Below, piece after piece: positions 11,791 through 25,561 of a DNA stretch of 64,000 nucleotides (the stretch's first letter is position 1; each line of letters begins with the position of its first letter). The DNA is from Jacaranda mimosifolia (taxonomy: Eukaryota > Streptophyta > Magnoliopsida > Lamiales > Bignoniaceae). The stretch lies in NCBI GenBank assembly GCA_018894105.1, contig CM032118.1, positions 29,554,690-29,618,689 on the forward strand. The letters run 5' to 3'. The notes beneath the pieces are model-generated. The model ran no database searches. It had not been told where the DNA came from and worked only from the letters and a program-made list of their open reading frames with translations. A program made the translations under genes and the position numbers.

Positions 11791-14307
11791 AAATAAGAAA
11801 TTTTTGAATCTTAATCAAGTGTTGGAACATTTTTAAGATATGAGTTTCAATCTGATCATTGGTACTTAACCGAACATAATATCAACTGTACATGATTTTA
11901 AAATGTATGAGCGAGCTTCGAGTAGTATTCAAGTTAATTTTGATAAAGGGTAAAATATAAATAAAAATACGGTATATGATGTCATAAAATCTAATTTTTA
12001 TGAAATTGAATTTGATTATGATGAAGCGAAAATTTCAATTAGAGGGAAGCCTTTAAATATGGAAGTCCAATGCTTCTATCACTTGGATTGTTGTAATACT
12101 TCTACTTAGTTTGTATGTGACTCTATATTATATTATATTAAGTTTTTAATCATTAGTATTTAAATGATTTTATTATTTTTTTTATCATTTTTGCAATTGA
12201 CATGTATAGCAGATAAGGAAAAAACAAGGATGCCGCCCTATCTACTAGAGTTTATTCATTTAACATCCACCCAATTTGTCGCTATGCATTGTCTTTTTTT
12301 TTTTTTTTTTTTTTTTTTCTTTTTTAATTGCCCATATCACTTACACCCGCAGTTGTCTCTCATAATAATCTGTGTCCTATGCATGTTCCGACTGCATCAG
12401 CTACAAATGTTGCGGGTCCGTACTCTACATGGTGGGACTTCTCAGATCGTATTTATATTTAGAAAGAGGATCAATATTCAACCACGAGGAAAAAGAACAA
12501 TATAAACCTATACTATATTTTATTGATTTTAATTTCAATCTAATTTACAAAATTATTTCTTTTGAGTTGTATTGTTGTTGAGTATTACTGGTTGTTGGAT
12601 GTTTATATATGTGTGAGTCAATGGGAATTATGGGTGATATATATGTTGGAATATTGAATCGATATTGTAGTTGCTTGGAATTATAAGTAATTGAATTCTA
12701 GTTGAGAGTTCGCTCTCAACTAGAATCAATCGTTGAATCAATTGCAAGTATGAAGAAAATTGGCTGCCAAAAAACCTTCAAAACCACTTTATTTTCTAAC
12801 TTTATATTATAACTATCCAAGTACTCTACAAAAAATGATTATTTATTATTATTTGGGGAAAATGAAAAGGCGTGACCCATGAGGTGATAAAATGATGGGC
12901 CTTAAGAACCATGCCACAAACATTACAGTTATGCAAAACTATCCTCTCCAAATATTTCATCATTATTTCCCGTGCCCTCCCACTGTTCTGCGTATTCTTC
13001 TTGCACAGGTCCAAATCCAAACATGATACACGCAGGGTTCATTCACATTAAAATGTCTGCTATAAAATTTGGAGTTTGTTTGTTTATTTGTTTTGATATT
13101 ACATGATATATTTATAATTTAATTTAATTTTAATATTTAATTCATTTTTTATGGACTATGATACAATTACGGTCCGCCATGTATTTAAAGTCAAACTTGG
13201 CTTGTGTATTAAGTTCTTGAAGTGCGATATGTTTTTCAACCTAAGTTGAAAATAAGTTCTAAATTATCAAAAGACCTTTTTGCCCCTCATAAATATGGAT
13301 AGAAAAATTTAGTAAATGTGAGGATATTTTTGAAAATTATATATATATATATATATATTATCTAATGGGATAGTCATACAGGGCAAATAATCAAAGTTGG
13401 ATATCAAGTTATTTAAAATATGAAATCAAATATTATATAGGATATACAACAATTTAACATTTATCCTAGTTATATATATCATACATAATCCATACACACC
13501 AAGCAAACGAGTTCTTGAGATATTATGTCCATCAATGTCTATTCATACTATTTATATTTGAAAATATTTCTTTACTGTTTTTGATTTGTAGGTAATTTTT
13601 TATTTATTTTCTATTTTTCTTATTCCTCTAACTTTCAGTTTTTCTTTTTTCTGGCTCCAAGTGTCTTTCCTTTTTTTCACTAATCTCATTCATTCATTTT
13701 TAGTTTAAATAATTACTAAATATATTTTTTAATATTAATTAAAATTATAGCTTAAAATTTAAAAATATATAGTAAAAATCTAAATAGCTAAACTTTTTTA
13801 TAATTAAATTATTATACAGCGTTTTATAAATCTTCCAACCGAAAATTTTGGTGATTATTATTGATACTACAAATTCCTTTTCTTTTTTTTTTTTTCTTTT
13901 TCGCGTGTGAATATAATTTGCTTCTATTTATACGACTTAATATTCGTGTAAGGCTGAACTCCCGTACGTGATGACTGGCCTTTTCTGGTCCACGTTAAAA
14001 TTATCTTACAGAAGACTAATAAGAAAAAGAAAAGCAAAGAATAGGACAATTAGCTATAATTTAAAATCCAGCACAATCACACAATAGTATGATGGATTGG
14101 GCTAAAGTATATTATTGTGATTCCCTGCCGTTTGAAGCATAGGGCCCTGAAACTCCAATTATTTGCGACTTAAAATATGGAGATGTGGTCATGGCCCTTG
14201 GCCCACACCACACCGATAATATTAGACGCGTCTTTATTTCTTTGATGTGATTAGATTGAAGATTATTTAAAAGAATAAAACATTGAGTTAATTACTTGGA
14301 TATTAGT
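11791..14307. other. AT-rich intergenic DNA with poly-T tract and hairpin
   Basis: Contains a poly-T run near 12294-12319, which produces a spurious short frame, an (AT)n run near 13340-13358, and the strong hairpin at 12695-12726. No gene recognised. Confidence 0.55.
12695..12726. repeat. perfect 14-bp hairpin with TTCG loop
   Basis: ATTCTAGTTGAGAG (12695-12708), TTCG (12709-12712), then the exact reverse complement CTCTCAACTAGAAT (12713-12726). Flanking bases can extend the pairing imperfectly toward 12672 and 12747 (TTGC...AATTG against CAATT...GCAA). It could be a small foldback transposon or a transcribed foldback RNA; the sequence does not decide. Confidence 0.8.
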
Positions 14308-14662
14308 TAAAGGATATTTGGCTAAATTTATTTAAAAGATCTTATAACCTCTTACATCTTATAAGATATTTTTAGAACTTATAAGACGTCATATTTTATT
14401 TTTAAAATAAGTTGTTGAAATATTTGGATAAAATAAGATGTTAAAGCTTATAAGTTGTTAGTAATGATAATTTTATAATTAAAATGACTAAATTTGGAGG
14501 AATTTGTTAAGATATTAAAAATAAGTTAGAATTTCTTTACTTTTTTAAAAAGAGTTTATAAGATCTTAACATCTTATTTTATAATCTTATAAGCTCTTTT
14601 TAAAAAAATATATATATCAAACACTTTCTAATATCTTATAAGCTTACCTGAACACCCTCTTA
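14308..14662 (-). mobile_element. MITE copy A (inverted partner of copy B), ~355 bp
   Basis: Rich in TCTTATAAGATG and AAGATCTTATAA blocks. Read on the minus strand it matches copy B at 14671-15062 and the copy at 50331-50720 along most of its length. Its ends read GGATATTTGGCTAAATTT at the left and CCTGAACACCCTCTTA at the right, decayed forms of the family terminus TAAGAGGTGTTTGG. It has no coding capacity. Confidence 0.7.
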
Positions 14663-14670
14663 CTTATATT

Positions 14671-15062
14671 TAGAGGGTGTTTGGGTGAGTTTATAATTTC
14701 CTTAAAACATCTTATAAGATGTTTAAGAGCTTATAAAATGATAAAAAGTGTTTGACAAATTTTTTTTTAAAAATGAGCTTATAAAATCCTAAAATAAGAT
14801 GTTAGCATCTTATAAACTCTTTTAAAAAAAGTAAGGAGATTCTAACTTATTTCTAAGATCTTAGCAATCTCATTTATTTTTAACTATTTTAATTACAATA
14901 TTATCGTTACTAACATCTTATAAACTTCAAAATCTTATTTTATCCAAATATTTCAACAATTATTTTAAAAATAAGATCTAACATTTATAAGCTCCAAAAA
15001 TATCTTATAAGATGTAGGAACTTATAAAATATTTTAGATAAATTTAGCCAATCACCTTCTTA
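14671..15062 (+). mobile_element. MITE copy B, ~392 bp
   Basis: Starts TAGAGGGTGTTTGGGTGAG and ends with AATTTAGCCAATCACCTTC near 15059. It is in the same orientation as the copy at 50331-50720 and shares the ordered blocks CCTTAAAACATCTTATAAG, AAAAAAAGTAAGGAGA, TTATTTTATC and CATCTTATAAG. It lies head-to-head with copy A, separated by only 8 bp. No clear target duplication was seen. Confidence 0.75.
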
Positions 15063-18000
15063 ATATAATAATTTTAAAATATAAACATGTTAGGTGATAG
15101 TTAAAAATATGTAGTATATTCAATAATATAAAACAAAATGAATATACCCTTGGATGATAAATAGACTATTGACTTACAATAATGAAGTGGACTTAAATAA
15201 TAATACAATATCGTCTGCTATCCCTATTGCTTATGTCACTCCCCAAAACTTTCCAGAGGTAGAAAACCTTGGCCCCGCAACGTCGGACATTGGTGTCATC
15301 ATATAACCCTCGTTATACCTAATTGTACGGGCGGACCAGTAATCCATGTTCATGGGGAATCCCATTTGTAAATTGGAAGGAGATCCTCCCATTTCATGTG
15401 TAATTTTATTTTTTTCTGTCAGCTTGTGATCAAACATGTTCGAATCTAAGAGGAATTTATAATATATTTTCTACTCTCAGAAAATAACTTCCACTGCATA
15501 AGGAAGTACGATCTATTCATTTATTTATTTATATTTTATATATTGTATCAGTTATCAATGCATATTCAATATTAGAGTATGATCGATATACATACAATAT
15601 GCAGTTCATACAAAAAATTACTTTAAATTGCTACCTAATTTTTTATATAATATGGATAAATAATAACATATTTAACAATAATTATGCTATATAATATCCA
15701 ATTTTAATTATCAATTAGTATAAACTCAAATATTGCAAACATTGTCTACATCAACAGTTCAAAATTGTAGGATATAACAGCCTATGGATTTCATTAGAAC
15801 TTAGCCTATGGATTTAATTAGCTTCACATAAGAAGCAAACTTAGGATCTTCAAGGGACTAAGTGTAGCTCGAGTGTAAGTCTGTGGACTTACGTGTCGCA
15901 GTGAAGTTAAAGCATGTCTCACTTCACATCGTGCATAGGACTGAGGTTTTTTTATAGATTTCTTTATCTAAAAAAGCCTTTAGGATCGGTGGTGAAGTTT
16001 TGGGTTCTCCAAGGTACATGGGCATTTTTCGTGAGGCTATCTTTATAGATAAGGTAAGTTTTTAAGATAACTTGTTACTTTTTATCTTGGGTACCAACAA
16101 GGCAAGTGTCTTTGTGGTGGGAGACTGTAGGCAGAGTTGACTTTGTTTGTAGTCACAAATTTATTTTTTTTCAATGTTATGCCACTTTTTATGGTCATGA
16201 ATTCTTTCAAAGTCAAATTTGTAGGAGCCCTCAGGGGTCTTTGGGAAGATGCTTCCTTTGGAATCTCTTATGATACGCTGTTGCATCACATCTTTTTGCG
16301 AGACCTTTGAGGAATCTTAATGCGAAGACATTTCTTTGAGTTTCGAAGATTTTCTTGCTATATACAATTATGACCCCATTGCTGAGAGTATCGTTTAGCC
16401 AGTTTCTTTGAAGGGTCTCATAACGATTGTGGCCTTCATGAACTCTCTTTATTTTTCTTTAAATGGCTAAGTATTAGCCAGATGCATGGTGGTGTCTGAT
16501 TTCACAGTATCATTAGTCATCATGCCCTTATTATGGAAGTTAATATATTATCATACTCTTTTTAGTATAGGGTCACTTGAAACACTCATCTTTTATGATT
16601 CTCTTGTGTACTCTCTTTATATCTCCAACACATAAGGAATGATGCCCTAGCCTCAATTTGGCATATCATTCCACTAGCATTTTGCATTCATGATCCCTTT
16701 CACTATTGCTCAGGGATGTAGTTGTTGATAAGTTAATCTTTATGGGTCGTTGGCTCCTTTCATGACGTCATTTACACACTGTCGTGCATTTGTAGTTTCA
16801 TATAGCAATTGCTTACTTAGGGTAGCCATTGGGGAGATTGATAGGAGAGCATCTGAGGGTGGTGTCGGGCATCGACTATTACTGGGATGCTAGGAACCTA
16901 TGGAGCACCAACTAGGGTGTTGGATGCTAGGCACCCAATTAGGAAGATGGGTACCGAGTGCCTAGCCATACATTTTTTTCCAGGGTACTGGAGGTTTTTT
17001 CAAATATTGGCAATGTTTTGTTCTTTCAGTAGATAAAACTATTCGAGCAGCACATGAGATTCTACCGAAACTTTTGGCACTCAGCAAATGACTTGAAAGT
17101 TTTGTTTTGCTTTGTGTTAAGGGAGTTAACTAAAATGTGTGATGTGAGTTTGCGTCTCTACGAATAACTCAAAGAATCTCTTTGTTCAAAAGTACTTAGC
17201 GTTCTTCTTCTGCATAAGCATTTGCTTGGCTCACTTATTTATTCTATTTGTTATTCATACACTTAGTCAAATGGATAACTTCTAAGTGTTATCAAGTTGC
17301 CAATACTAGTTTAGTGCGCGATGAGAGTGCATGAACAAGGTATGAAGCCTATTTTTATCAAAAATTTTCATAAGTCCCTCCAAGGGAGTTTCCTAAAGTC
17401 ATATGAAGTAGCTTGTAAGGATATGTATAAACCTTGCTAGAGAAGTCCAATTGCGATACTTAATCATCTAAATTAGACTCTATTAAGTACTAAGTCTCTT
17501 GAGTCAATTTCAATTGAGTTCTTCATTAGTGAGGTCATGACATGAGCGTCAGATGGTATGGTGGCATTTCACTAAGAACATTGTTCAAGAGGTTTCAAGA
17601 CCGACATCAAGTATGGAAGTGCTGTTGGGATACGAGCCTCATTCATGAGGTCTTATCGCAATACTTAGTCATTCACTACAGATAAAACTGGGCCTTTGGT
17701 GAGGGCTTGTAAAAGTTGAGTATGATGACAGTGTTTCTGCAACAAGCCTCATTTCGAGAGGATTGCTGCGGATCTTGGGAGTAGTCTTCCATGTATTGGG
17801 TGACTATTTGGCCTTACCTTGAGCAGGGCGTTCTCTATTAGGGTCTTCAATACCTCCTAAGTCAACTATAGAGTGTGATCTCCATGAGATAACGCTTGTT
17901 GTGTGGGCATCTCCTTCAATGTCTGCTGCATTTTTTAGGCGGGTTTCGACGCCGAACGTGATTGTACTTTAGGCAGGTGGTTCGCCATGTTTTTCAAACT

Positions 18001-21000
18001 CAGATTACTTGGTTATTAGAATCGCAAGCTTTGGATCTCGTCTGTGTTTGCAGCTTTCCTTTTTCATCTCTTAAAGTTCCCACAAATAGCGCTAAAGTGA
18101 GCTGCACGGAAATAGAGCTGGGGTTCTTTTTTTGTAATCAACAAGGTTTGAGGTTTGTTTTCTTTGGGATATGGTGCAGAACGTTTTTCAGTTCTTGAGT
18201 TTTTGCATTTTCTTGTGAGTTATTTCTTATATTCAATTTTCTTTGGGGCTTAGTATTTATAGTTTATTTTTTTAATAGGTTTGAGACCATTAGGCTGTAA
18301 TTGCTTGTGAGGTTGGTTTCATATTTTTTGTGTTTTAGAGATTTTGAAAATAGTTGGGTGTTTGAGAGAGATGAGGTTGTGAGGTTAAGTGTAATGATTA
18401 TGATGATGTGATGGATTGATGTGATTTGAGGTTGTGAGGTTATTTTTGAGATATGTTTAAGAGATTTGTATGAGATATGGTTATCGTTTTGTGAGTTTTG
18501 TTTTTGGTTTTGTTTGGAAATTTAATAGAAAAAAATTATAAACTAATAATCTTAATTAAAATAAATAAATCATAAAATTACAATGACGAACAAAGTATGA
18601 AAATATTGCATGTAGTCCAAAATAAGTGCCATTATGTTATTTTTCATCTTTTTTGTTAAATTATTTATAAATTTTTTTTGTCAACTTAAATTATAAATTT
18701 AATACATAGAATTTTGTTTAATTTTAAAAAATATTATATATTCATTTGCTAATTTGATAATATTTCCAACAGAAATGAATATTATGTTTTCAATCAATCA
18801 ATTTAGGTGTGTTTTCAATTAATCCGGTTAATTTGAAATTTATTAATTTTTTAATTACAATAGAAAATCGAAAAAATTTGTATTGTCCAAAATTAATAAG
18901 TGTTATTCATTAGTAATTTTATATGTTAATGTGTTATTATAAATTTAAATACTTAAAAAAATATAATTAATTAATAAATATAATAAAATGAAAATAAGTT
19001 AACAAATGATTCGAAAAAGACTAGTGGAAAAACTGCATGCAGTCAAAATTAGGTTCTATTAAATCTTATATGCGCACAGTATGTCTTAGAAACATGACTT
19101 CTAAGGCCAGTCTCAGAAGTCTTTTTAAAAACCCACATCCAAACATGACCTAGTCTATCAGGCGTGTTTTTGAACAAAAAAAACGTGAGGCAACTCTACG
19201 AGGAATCGTAGGCTTAAAGTTTTGATACCCTTATTGATGGGTTTAATTGATTTGGCCCTTTGACTTTTTTATTTAGTTAGTCTCTTTGATTTATTGGGTG
19301 TTTTTTTATTCTTTTACCAATTGACCATTATGGATTTAATTATTCATATAAAAAAAAATTCATAAGCCTGCAGTTTTGAAAATACATATATCATATTTAG
19401 GTAGCCTACTGCTTTATATTTATGTATATTCAAGTATAATTTGTCAAAATTACCTCACAAGTGCTTTTGCACTTGTATTCCTTGATGTCTATGCTTCACC
19501 TTTTTGATAACCTTATCTGAAATACTAAAAATTAAAATTAAATTTAAATCCCAATTAAACAATTTCAAAGATAACGAGATCTTGAGATTAATTTAATACA
19601 GTTTCTAACACTTCAGTATTAGCATTACAACATCTAAAATTTATTTCTAATAATAATATACACATAAAAAAAAAATTAAACTGATTAGACGAAAGGAATT
19701 TGGACCTTTAACAAGAAAAGGGAATAGGATAAATGTTTTGAGAGTCAAATAATTTTTTGGGGGGATAGAGGAACTTAAACCCTTAAGATTGTTTGAAGTA
19801 TCGGGAGTTCATACGACATAATCTCATGGAGTTTGAAAAAGGGAAAAAACTTTCCAATGTTTTTCTATTTCAAAGGAAAACGATTTTTCAGAAATTTAAG
19901 AAAAAATGCTTCTTCTTTTTTTTTTTTTTTATTTCATTGAAAAATAATATAAAAATAATTTCTATTTGTTATAGTTATTTGGGCCAGTATGTTATGATTA
20001 AGAAACATTTATCTTCTATATAAATTACGTATTAATTTATTGTAAATATCAAATACGTCTTTTTCTCAAATTGCTGCAATTATATGAGGGTATGCATATG
20101 TAGCAAGCAAAAACAATTTAAAGATCAAGCAAGTGTATGTCTCAATCGAACTTAGATACCTATATTCAAATATCCCAACATATTCTAAGAAACATATGGA
20201 AATATCATTTTCTTCTCTTTAGTAAAACAAAAAACACATGAGCAAGAGAAGCTTAGAAAATATGGAAAACTTTGCAAAAATTAAAAATATATCAACGATT
20301 ATTAGATAGGAAAGTAGTATCAACGGGTTGTCAGATTTAATATTAGTTACTCATTATATAAGTTGTAGTTATGAGAATAAAACCAGTAACTATAAGATAA
20401 GAGAGTTTTAGGAAGATCATCACACACCAAATTTAGTTTACGGGATTCTTAGTTTATTAAAAAAATATAGATAGGATTTAATTTTAAATAGAGCAGTACA
20501 CATTTGGAATTGAGAAAAAAAAAAAACATTATTGAAGTAACATAGGTAATTCCATATACGTCCAAATTGTATAATATTTCAAAATTATTATTCGACCTGT
20601 GTTCTGTTATGTGATATGAGCTTTGTTCATCCCAATCCGACCATATCTATGACCCAACATATCATATCTATTAAATTGAATCATATTCATAAGCCCAAAT
20701 TAGTTCAAACTAACCAACGACCACTTGTCAAATGACACCTATAAATACCCCACATCCAAATTAACATTTGCAAGCATATAAATATAACTGTTTCTCCAAA
20801 CTTCTCTTCTAATATTTATATCTCATTTAGGTGAAATAATTAACTTCGAGTCTGAGAAGCTATATTCATATTCATTTCCTTCAAATACTGATTTGTGGGC
20901 TGGAGAATTTTCATGAGTAACCTCAACAATCTTAATTTTTTGTGGTTCTAGGATTCAAAATCAAATTGACGAGCTAAAGTTTTGATAACCAAATTTTTAA

Positions 21001-23089
21001 TTAGGAGATTATTTTTCAAACTTTGTATCATGAATTATGATATAGTTGCACTCACATTATATAATTGAAAAAATTAAAAATATAAATGAAGAAAATTACT
21101 GGATATCAAGATGAACAATACAGAAGAGATCTATCACAGTTTGTAGAATTTAATGATTCATGAAAATTTTGACTTAGCCTCATGCTTCCCCAGCATATTT
21201 TTATGTTTGCCTTTTTCACAAGAAAAGTGGTGAATTATATGCGTAAACGGCATGCACAAATGTAGTCAGTAGTACATGAAACGCAGACCCACTTCTTTAT
21301 GTTTAATGCTCTTTTTGCGTCTCATAGGAGATGTCCTGATTTTTTCATTTTTTATTCACCCAGAGCGCGTTTCTTTTCATTACCAAACTCTATTTTTTAT
21401 ATTTTTTATTATTTAAAAATAAAAATATATTAATACTTATATATTTTTATTTTTATTCTCAAATTACATTTTTCAATAACCTGTATATTTTCTCCCAATA
21501 ACTTATATATTTTCTCTTTCTATTATCTTTATTATTCTCCACCTACAACCTACTAAACCCAATATAATCATTATTTTTTCAATAATTTATTCAAATACAA
21601 ATTTAGTTTCTACTTAATTTTTACATTAACTTTTCTAATTTTGAAAATGATGGACATGAAAAAGGAAAATGAAAATAAAACCAAACGAGCATCTAGATTT
21701 TTTTGTCTTGCATTGGAAAAGCAAATAGTCGATTTGATAATTAACATAATGCTACTCTTTAATCTGATTAAATAGGATATGCAATTTATTCGTTGCATGA
21801 TTTGTAGATTAGAGAACTCGAGATGTGATTAATTAGCTTAGATATTAATTGTAACCCATCACACCCACCCCCACCCCCCAACCAACCCCCTCAACCCATG
21901 CCCAGCCAAAAAAAAAAAAAAAATGAAAGTTGAAAATGTAGTTTAGATATGGACTGGTAGATATACAAAATAAATTCAACTATTATGCATTACATATTTA
22001 TGTTGATGCAAACGAGAAGAAATGGCAGTGACTGTAGCATCTTAACTAAACGTTTTGAGTTTGTGCCATTAGAAAACTTTAAAAACAAGCATAATTTTGT
22101 AAAATTTAAAATATGTTAACTTCTTATTTTCTTAGAAAAGTCAAATAATGCATATTGTGTGTGAACAAGCAAAAGAAGATTCTTTTTTCTCAAGACCTCA
22201 ATTTTGGCATAAGAAATTATGGACATAAAAAAAGACTTGCATTCATGAATAAATATGAGAAGGGTTCTCCACGAAATCGTGGAAAAAAGAAATTACCAAG
22301 ATTTTGAGGTTTTGAACTCATATATATATATATATATATATCCACTAAGGGCTAGATTGACAAATAATATCCAGTGAGGGCTAGCACGAACTCAATTTGT
22401 ATGATTTTTCATTATTGTGATATAGTTTAGCTGATATGATAAATAAATTCATGAGAATGATAGATTAATTTATTATGGGAATTGCACATATAAACACGAA
22501 CTTTTCAAATGCATGCGGATCTGAATTTTTATTGTCACTCCAACCAAATGAATGATAAGGTGGGATAAAAACTATATTCCATCTTATTATTCTAATCAAA
22601 TTAGCAATAAATGTATGACGTTACTTATTCCTATGGTAGTTGTTTATTGATTGGTTGATATTTATATAATAATATTTCTTATAAAATTATATAAAGTGTG
22701 TTCTTGTTCCTCTGGAGCCTATGTCATCCAAAGTTTTGTAGTATTCGTCTAAAATATTTATTACAAAATAAAAAATTCCAAAGGCTATCCAAAATATATT
22801 ATTATTCTATAATTGTTGTTATTAGAAAAGTAGTACCATAAGTTAATGATTTGGATTGTCCTAATAGTTTTTTCATATCACTTGATTCATGAATGAAGTA
22901 GGTAAAATGATGGGATTTAGGGCTTGAAATACCGAAAGAGATTAGAAACCGATAAGAGGAACGTTGGATAAGTTCTAACTATAACCTTTCAATGCCTAAA
23001 TCAATTGAAATATAGAGATCAAAAGATAAGGTCGAAAATGCATGAGATGTAAGTATACAAGCATAACATTTTGAATTTGCAAAAATAGG
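15063..23089. other. intergenic DNA; GC-richer unassigned block at 15.8-18.3 kb
   Basis: 15.8-18.3 kb has a more gene-like base composition, but its frames are short and I recognise no domain. It may be a heavily decayed transposon or pseudogene. It includes a direct repeat of TTAGCCTATGGATTT type near 15775-15830 and a short foldback on GCTAGGCAC near 16922-16970. 18.3-23.1 kb is AT-rich. It has a promoter-like CCTATAAATACCCC near 20738, a small ACAAGTGC/GCACTTGT hairpin at 19457-19476 and an (AT)n run at 22320-22340. No host gene was found. Confidence 0.5.
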
Positions 23090-23908
23090 TGATATGGGGA
23101 AGTGAATCGAGCCCAATAGGCCAATATTTGTCGACCAAGCCTAAGAATGCACTGGACCAATTAGCCAATATAAATTATCATCATCCCTTCAGTCGACTAG
23201 AGTGAGATCAATTAGCCGAAGTATGGTCGACATGCCCTTAGCCAGAGATGTCTCTGGGCCTCAAGAGATCCATCTCTCGACCAAAGCATGATCGAGAGAC
23301 TCATAGCCAAGGAAATATCCCGACAAAAGAAGGTCGATCGAAGTAACATGAAGTATTTTCCTGCCACCAACCTCTGTCGCATTAAATGTTACACAACCAC
23401 CACCCTACCGCGTTAAATACACTGACAAGCGTCGTGCCCTTGTATTTATGAAGCAACTCTTCACCATACCACCAGCATGCCTCTGCATTAAATGCGAATA
23501 TCTCCTCCATAACCCAAAAAGAAGGGGGACACACCACTTGGAGGGGGTTTACATGCAAGGAAAAACCTAAAGGTCCTCAGACAAAGATCAAAGCCCTTAC
23601 TACGTGATCAAAGGTATCATAGACATTCTAACCTCTCATAAGAGACTATAAATACCCCATTGCAACCCCTCATAAAAGGTATGTTCACTAAAACTTTGGC
23701 CCTCACTCTGCCGTACCATATTTTGGTCGAATCATACTAACTTGAGACGTCAAAGTACCTTAGTCGAGGACCTCATCGACTAGCCTAACGTGTGTTGATT
23801 GGTTGCAGGACTCGATCCACTCCCATCTAAGCACTCACATCCATCTTGTATTCTGGTCAACTATAGTGGGCCACAGCCCAACCTATTCATAATCAGATCC
23901 AAGCATCA
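23090..23908 (+). repeat. 5' LTR of the Tat-type element (819 bp)
   Basis: Begins TGATATGGGGAAGTG and ends CCAAGCATCA. It aligns throughout with 33126-36603 once the nested insertion is removed. A promoter-like ACTATAAATACCCC lies near 23646. Just after it, TTATTTGGCATTGTCTACAG is in the primer-binding-site position. It looks like a decayed form of the usual TTTGGCGCCGTCTGTGGG of this group, with changes mostly at CG sites. Confidence 0.9.
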
Positions 23909-24639
23909 TTATTTGGCATTGTCTACAGGAGCTAAAGTTCGTAACCTAAGCAAATGGTAAACATAAGGAGGGCCATTTCAAAAAGGGAGCCCACTAAAAG
24001 GTTTCTGACCCCTCTCTCTTATCCCTAGCAAGAGCAAGATGTGGGTGGGCCCAGTTCCCAACCCAAACAAGTAATAACCCAGACTATGCTGCAATTTATG
24101 CAGATAATAAGTGTGCAAATATTAGCCCAGATCTCAACTCAGTCGTCAGCCACTCTACAGAAACACAACAACCATCCAGGAGTAACCGCTAGTGCTACCC
24201 ACATCCCTTTCATCATGATGAAAGGCCTCGAAGAGAGGAAAGGGCAGGGAATAAGTCACGACGCCCGCCTAATCGACGTGATGATAGTCCAGGTTGATTT
24301 TCGCAAGAGGAAACCCGCCCACATTCTCATGAAGAAGTAGCTAGCTATGTGGAACATCTTGCTTGACCCGTTTGAGGCCAGCAGTGCGATAGGGTCGAGC
24401 AACAGAAACCTGTCACAAGCAGATTGAGAAAAATGAAAAGAGGTGTCGCACCAACTTCAGCAGTTGAACAAACGCCTCAAGGAAATTTTGAGGAGAAACA
24501 TAGAAAAAAACCCTCCAGCATGATAGCGCACCTCAGCTCTACCGCAAGAGGGAGTCACTATTTATCTAGGAGATAATCGACGAGCGCATAGCCATCGACA
24601 TAAAAATTTCGACTGGTTTGCTCAGGTACGATTGTTCAA
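23909..24639 (+). other. 5' untranslated leader and decayed start of gag
   Basis: Sequence between the 5' LTR and the recognisable gag core. Short frames are present (for example 24041-24340), rich in Gln, Ser and basic residues as in Tat gag N-termini, but stops prevent a continuous reading. Confidence 0.5.
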
Positions 24640-25200
24640 CCTACCCAAATTATTACTCCAGTTTGAGCACATGATGAAGCTCCATAGACATAATGAGTAC
24701 ACTCATGCTTAAATACTGGTCACCACTCTCCAGGGCATAGCACTTGATTGGTTTGTTAAGTTGGAACCAGTATTTATCTTCTTCTACGACCAGTTTTGTG
24801 ACAGGTTCCTCCACCAGTTTGCTAGCAAAAGGAAAGTGAAACCTCCTCCACACTCACTTGCATACGATGAAATAGAACGATAGAGAATCTATATGAGAGT
24901 TCTTTGCCAGATTTAACACTGAGGTGTTGAAAATCCACAGCCCCAAAATTAAGTTTTTGATTAATGTTTTATTCCCAAGTTTCCAACACAAGAAATGTGC
25001 TAATGCCCTACTTAGGGAAAGACCACAGTCAATTGAGGAGCTACTCAACCTCACTGAGAGGTATATGACCCAAGAGGATATGAATGGACTTAAGTATAGA
25101 AACCCCGAGGATGAAAAGAAGAAAGGCAAGGAGAAGATGATAGGCAACAAAGGGATGGTCATCGATCCCCCATCAAGAGGTTTCAAAATTATACCCCACT
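24640..25200 (+). pseudogene. gag (capsid-like) remnant
   Basis: Translation across two frames gives the plant Ty3/gypsy gag pattern: TLQGIALDWF near 24725, FYDQFCDRFLHQFAS near 24785, an FARFNTEVL motif near 24905, then LLRERPQSIEELLNLTERYM in the 24924-25202 frame, followed by a basic Lys-rich tail. This matches the Retrotrans_gag family, whose protein packages element RNA in cytoplasmic particles. At least one stop (near 24883) and one frame change separate the parts. Confidence 0.8.
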
Positions 25201-25561
25201 AAACACTACAAGGAAGGAAGTCTTGTTCGCCATTCAAAATGATAACCTCCTCAAGAAACCCAGGAAGTTAATTGAAACCGAGGCCGTAGAGATCCAAGAA
25301 ATATTGTCACTTCTACAGACAGAAAGAACATGATACGAAAGATTGCTTCAACCTATAGGATGAGATCGAGTGGCTCATCCAACAAGGACACCTGAAGACA
25401 TTTGTTGATGAGAAAGCCAGACAAGAGACGAGTCGGGCCGACTAGACTCCCCGTGGAGAAAGGATGATCAGCCCGAAAAGAGAGGATAAAGGAAAAAGAC
25501 AAGTTGATGATCAACGGCCACCCCTCCAAGGTGTGATCAATATACCATAGTAGGAAGACCA

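Noticed and set aside
12164..12581. Overlapping plus-strand frames with a poly-Phe run
   Set aside because: The run is the poly-T tract at 12294-12319; the rest has no recognisable domain.
15231..15437. Minus-strand frame of 68 codons with a mixed composition
   Set aside because: No family recognised, no splice-supported extension and no neighbour; not better than chance.
24854..25186. Minus-strand frame opposite gag
   Set aside because: It is the reverse reading of the gag remnant, which has clear family motifs on the plus strand.
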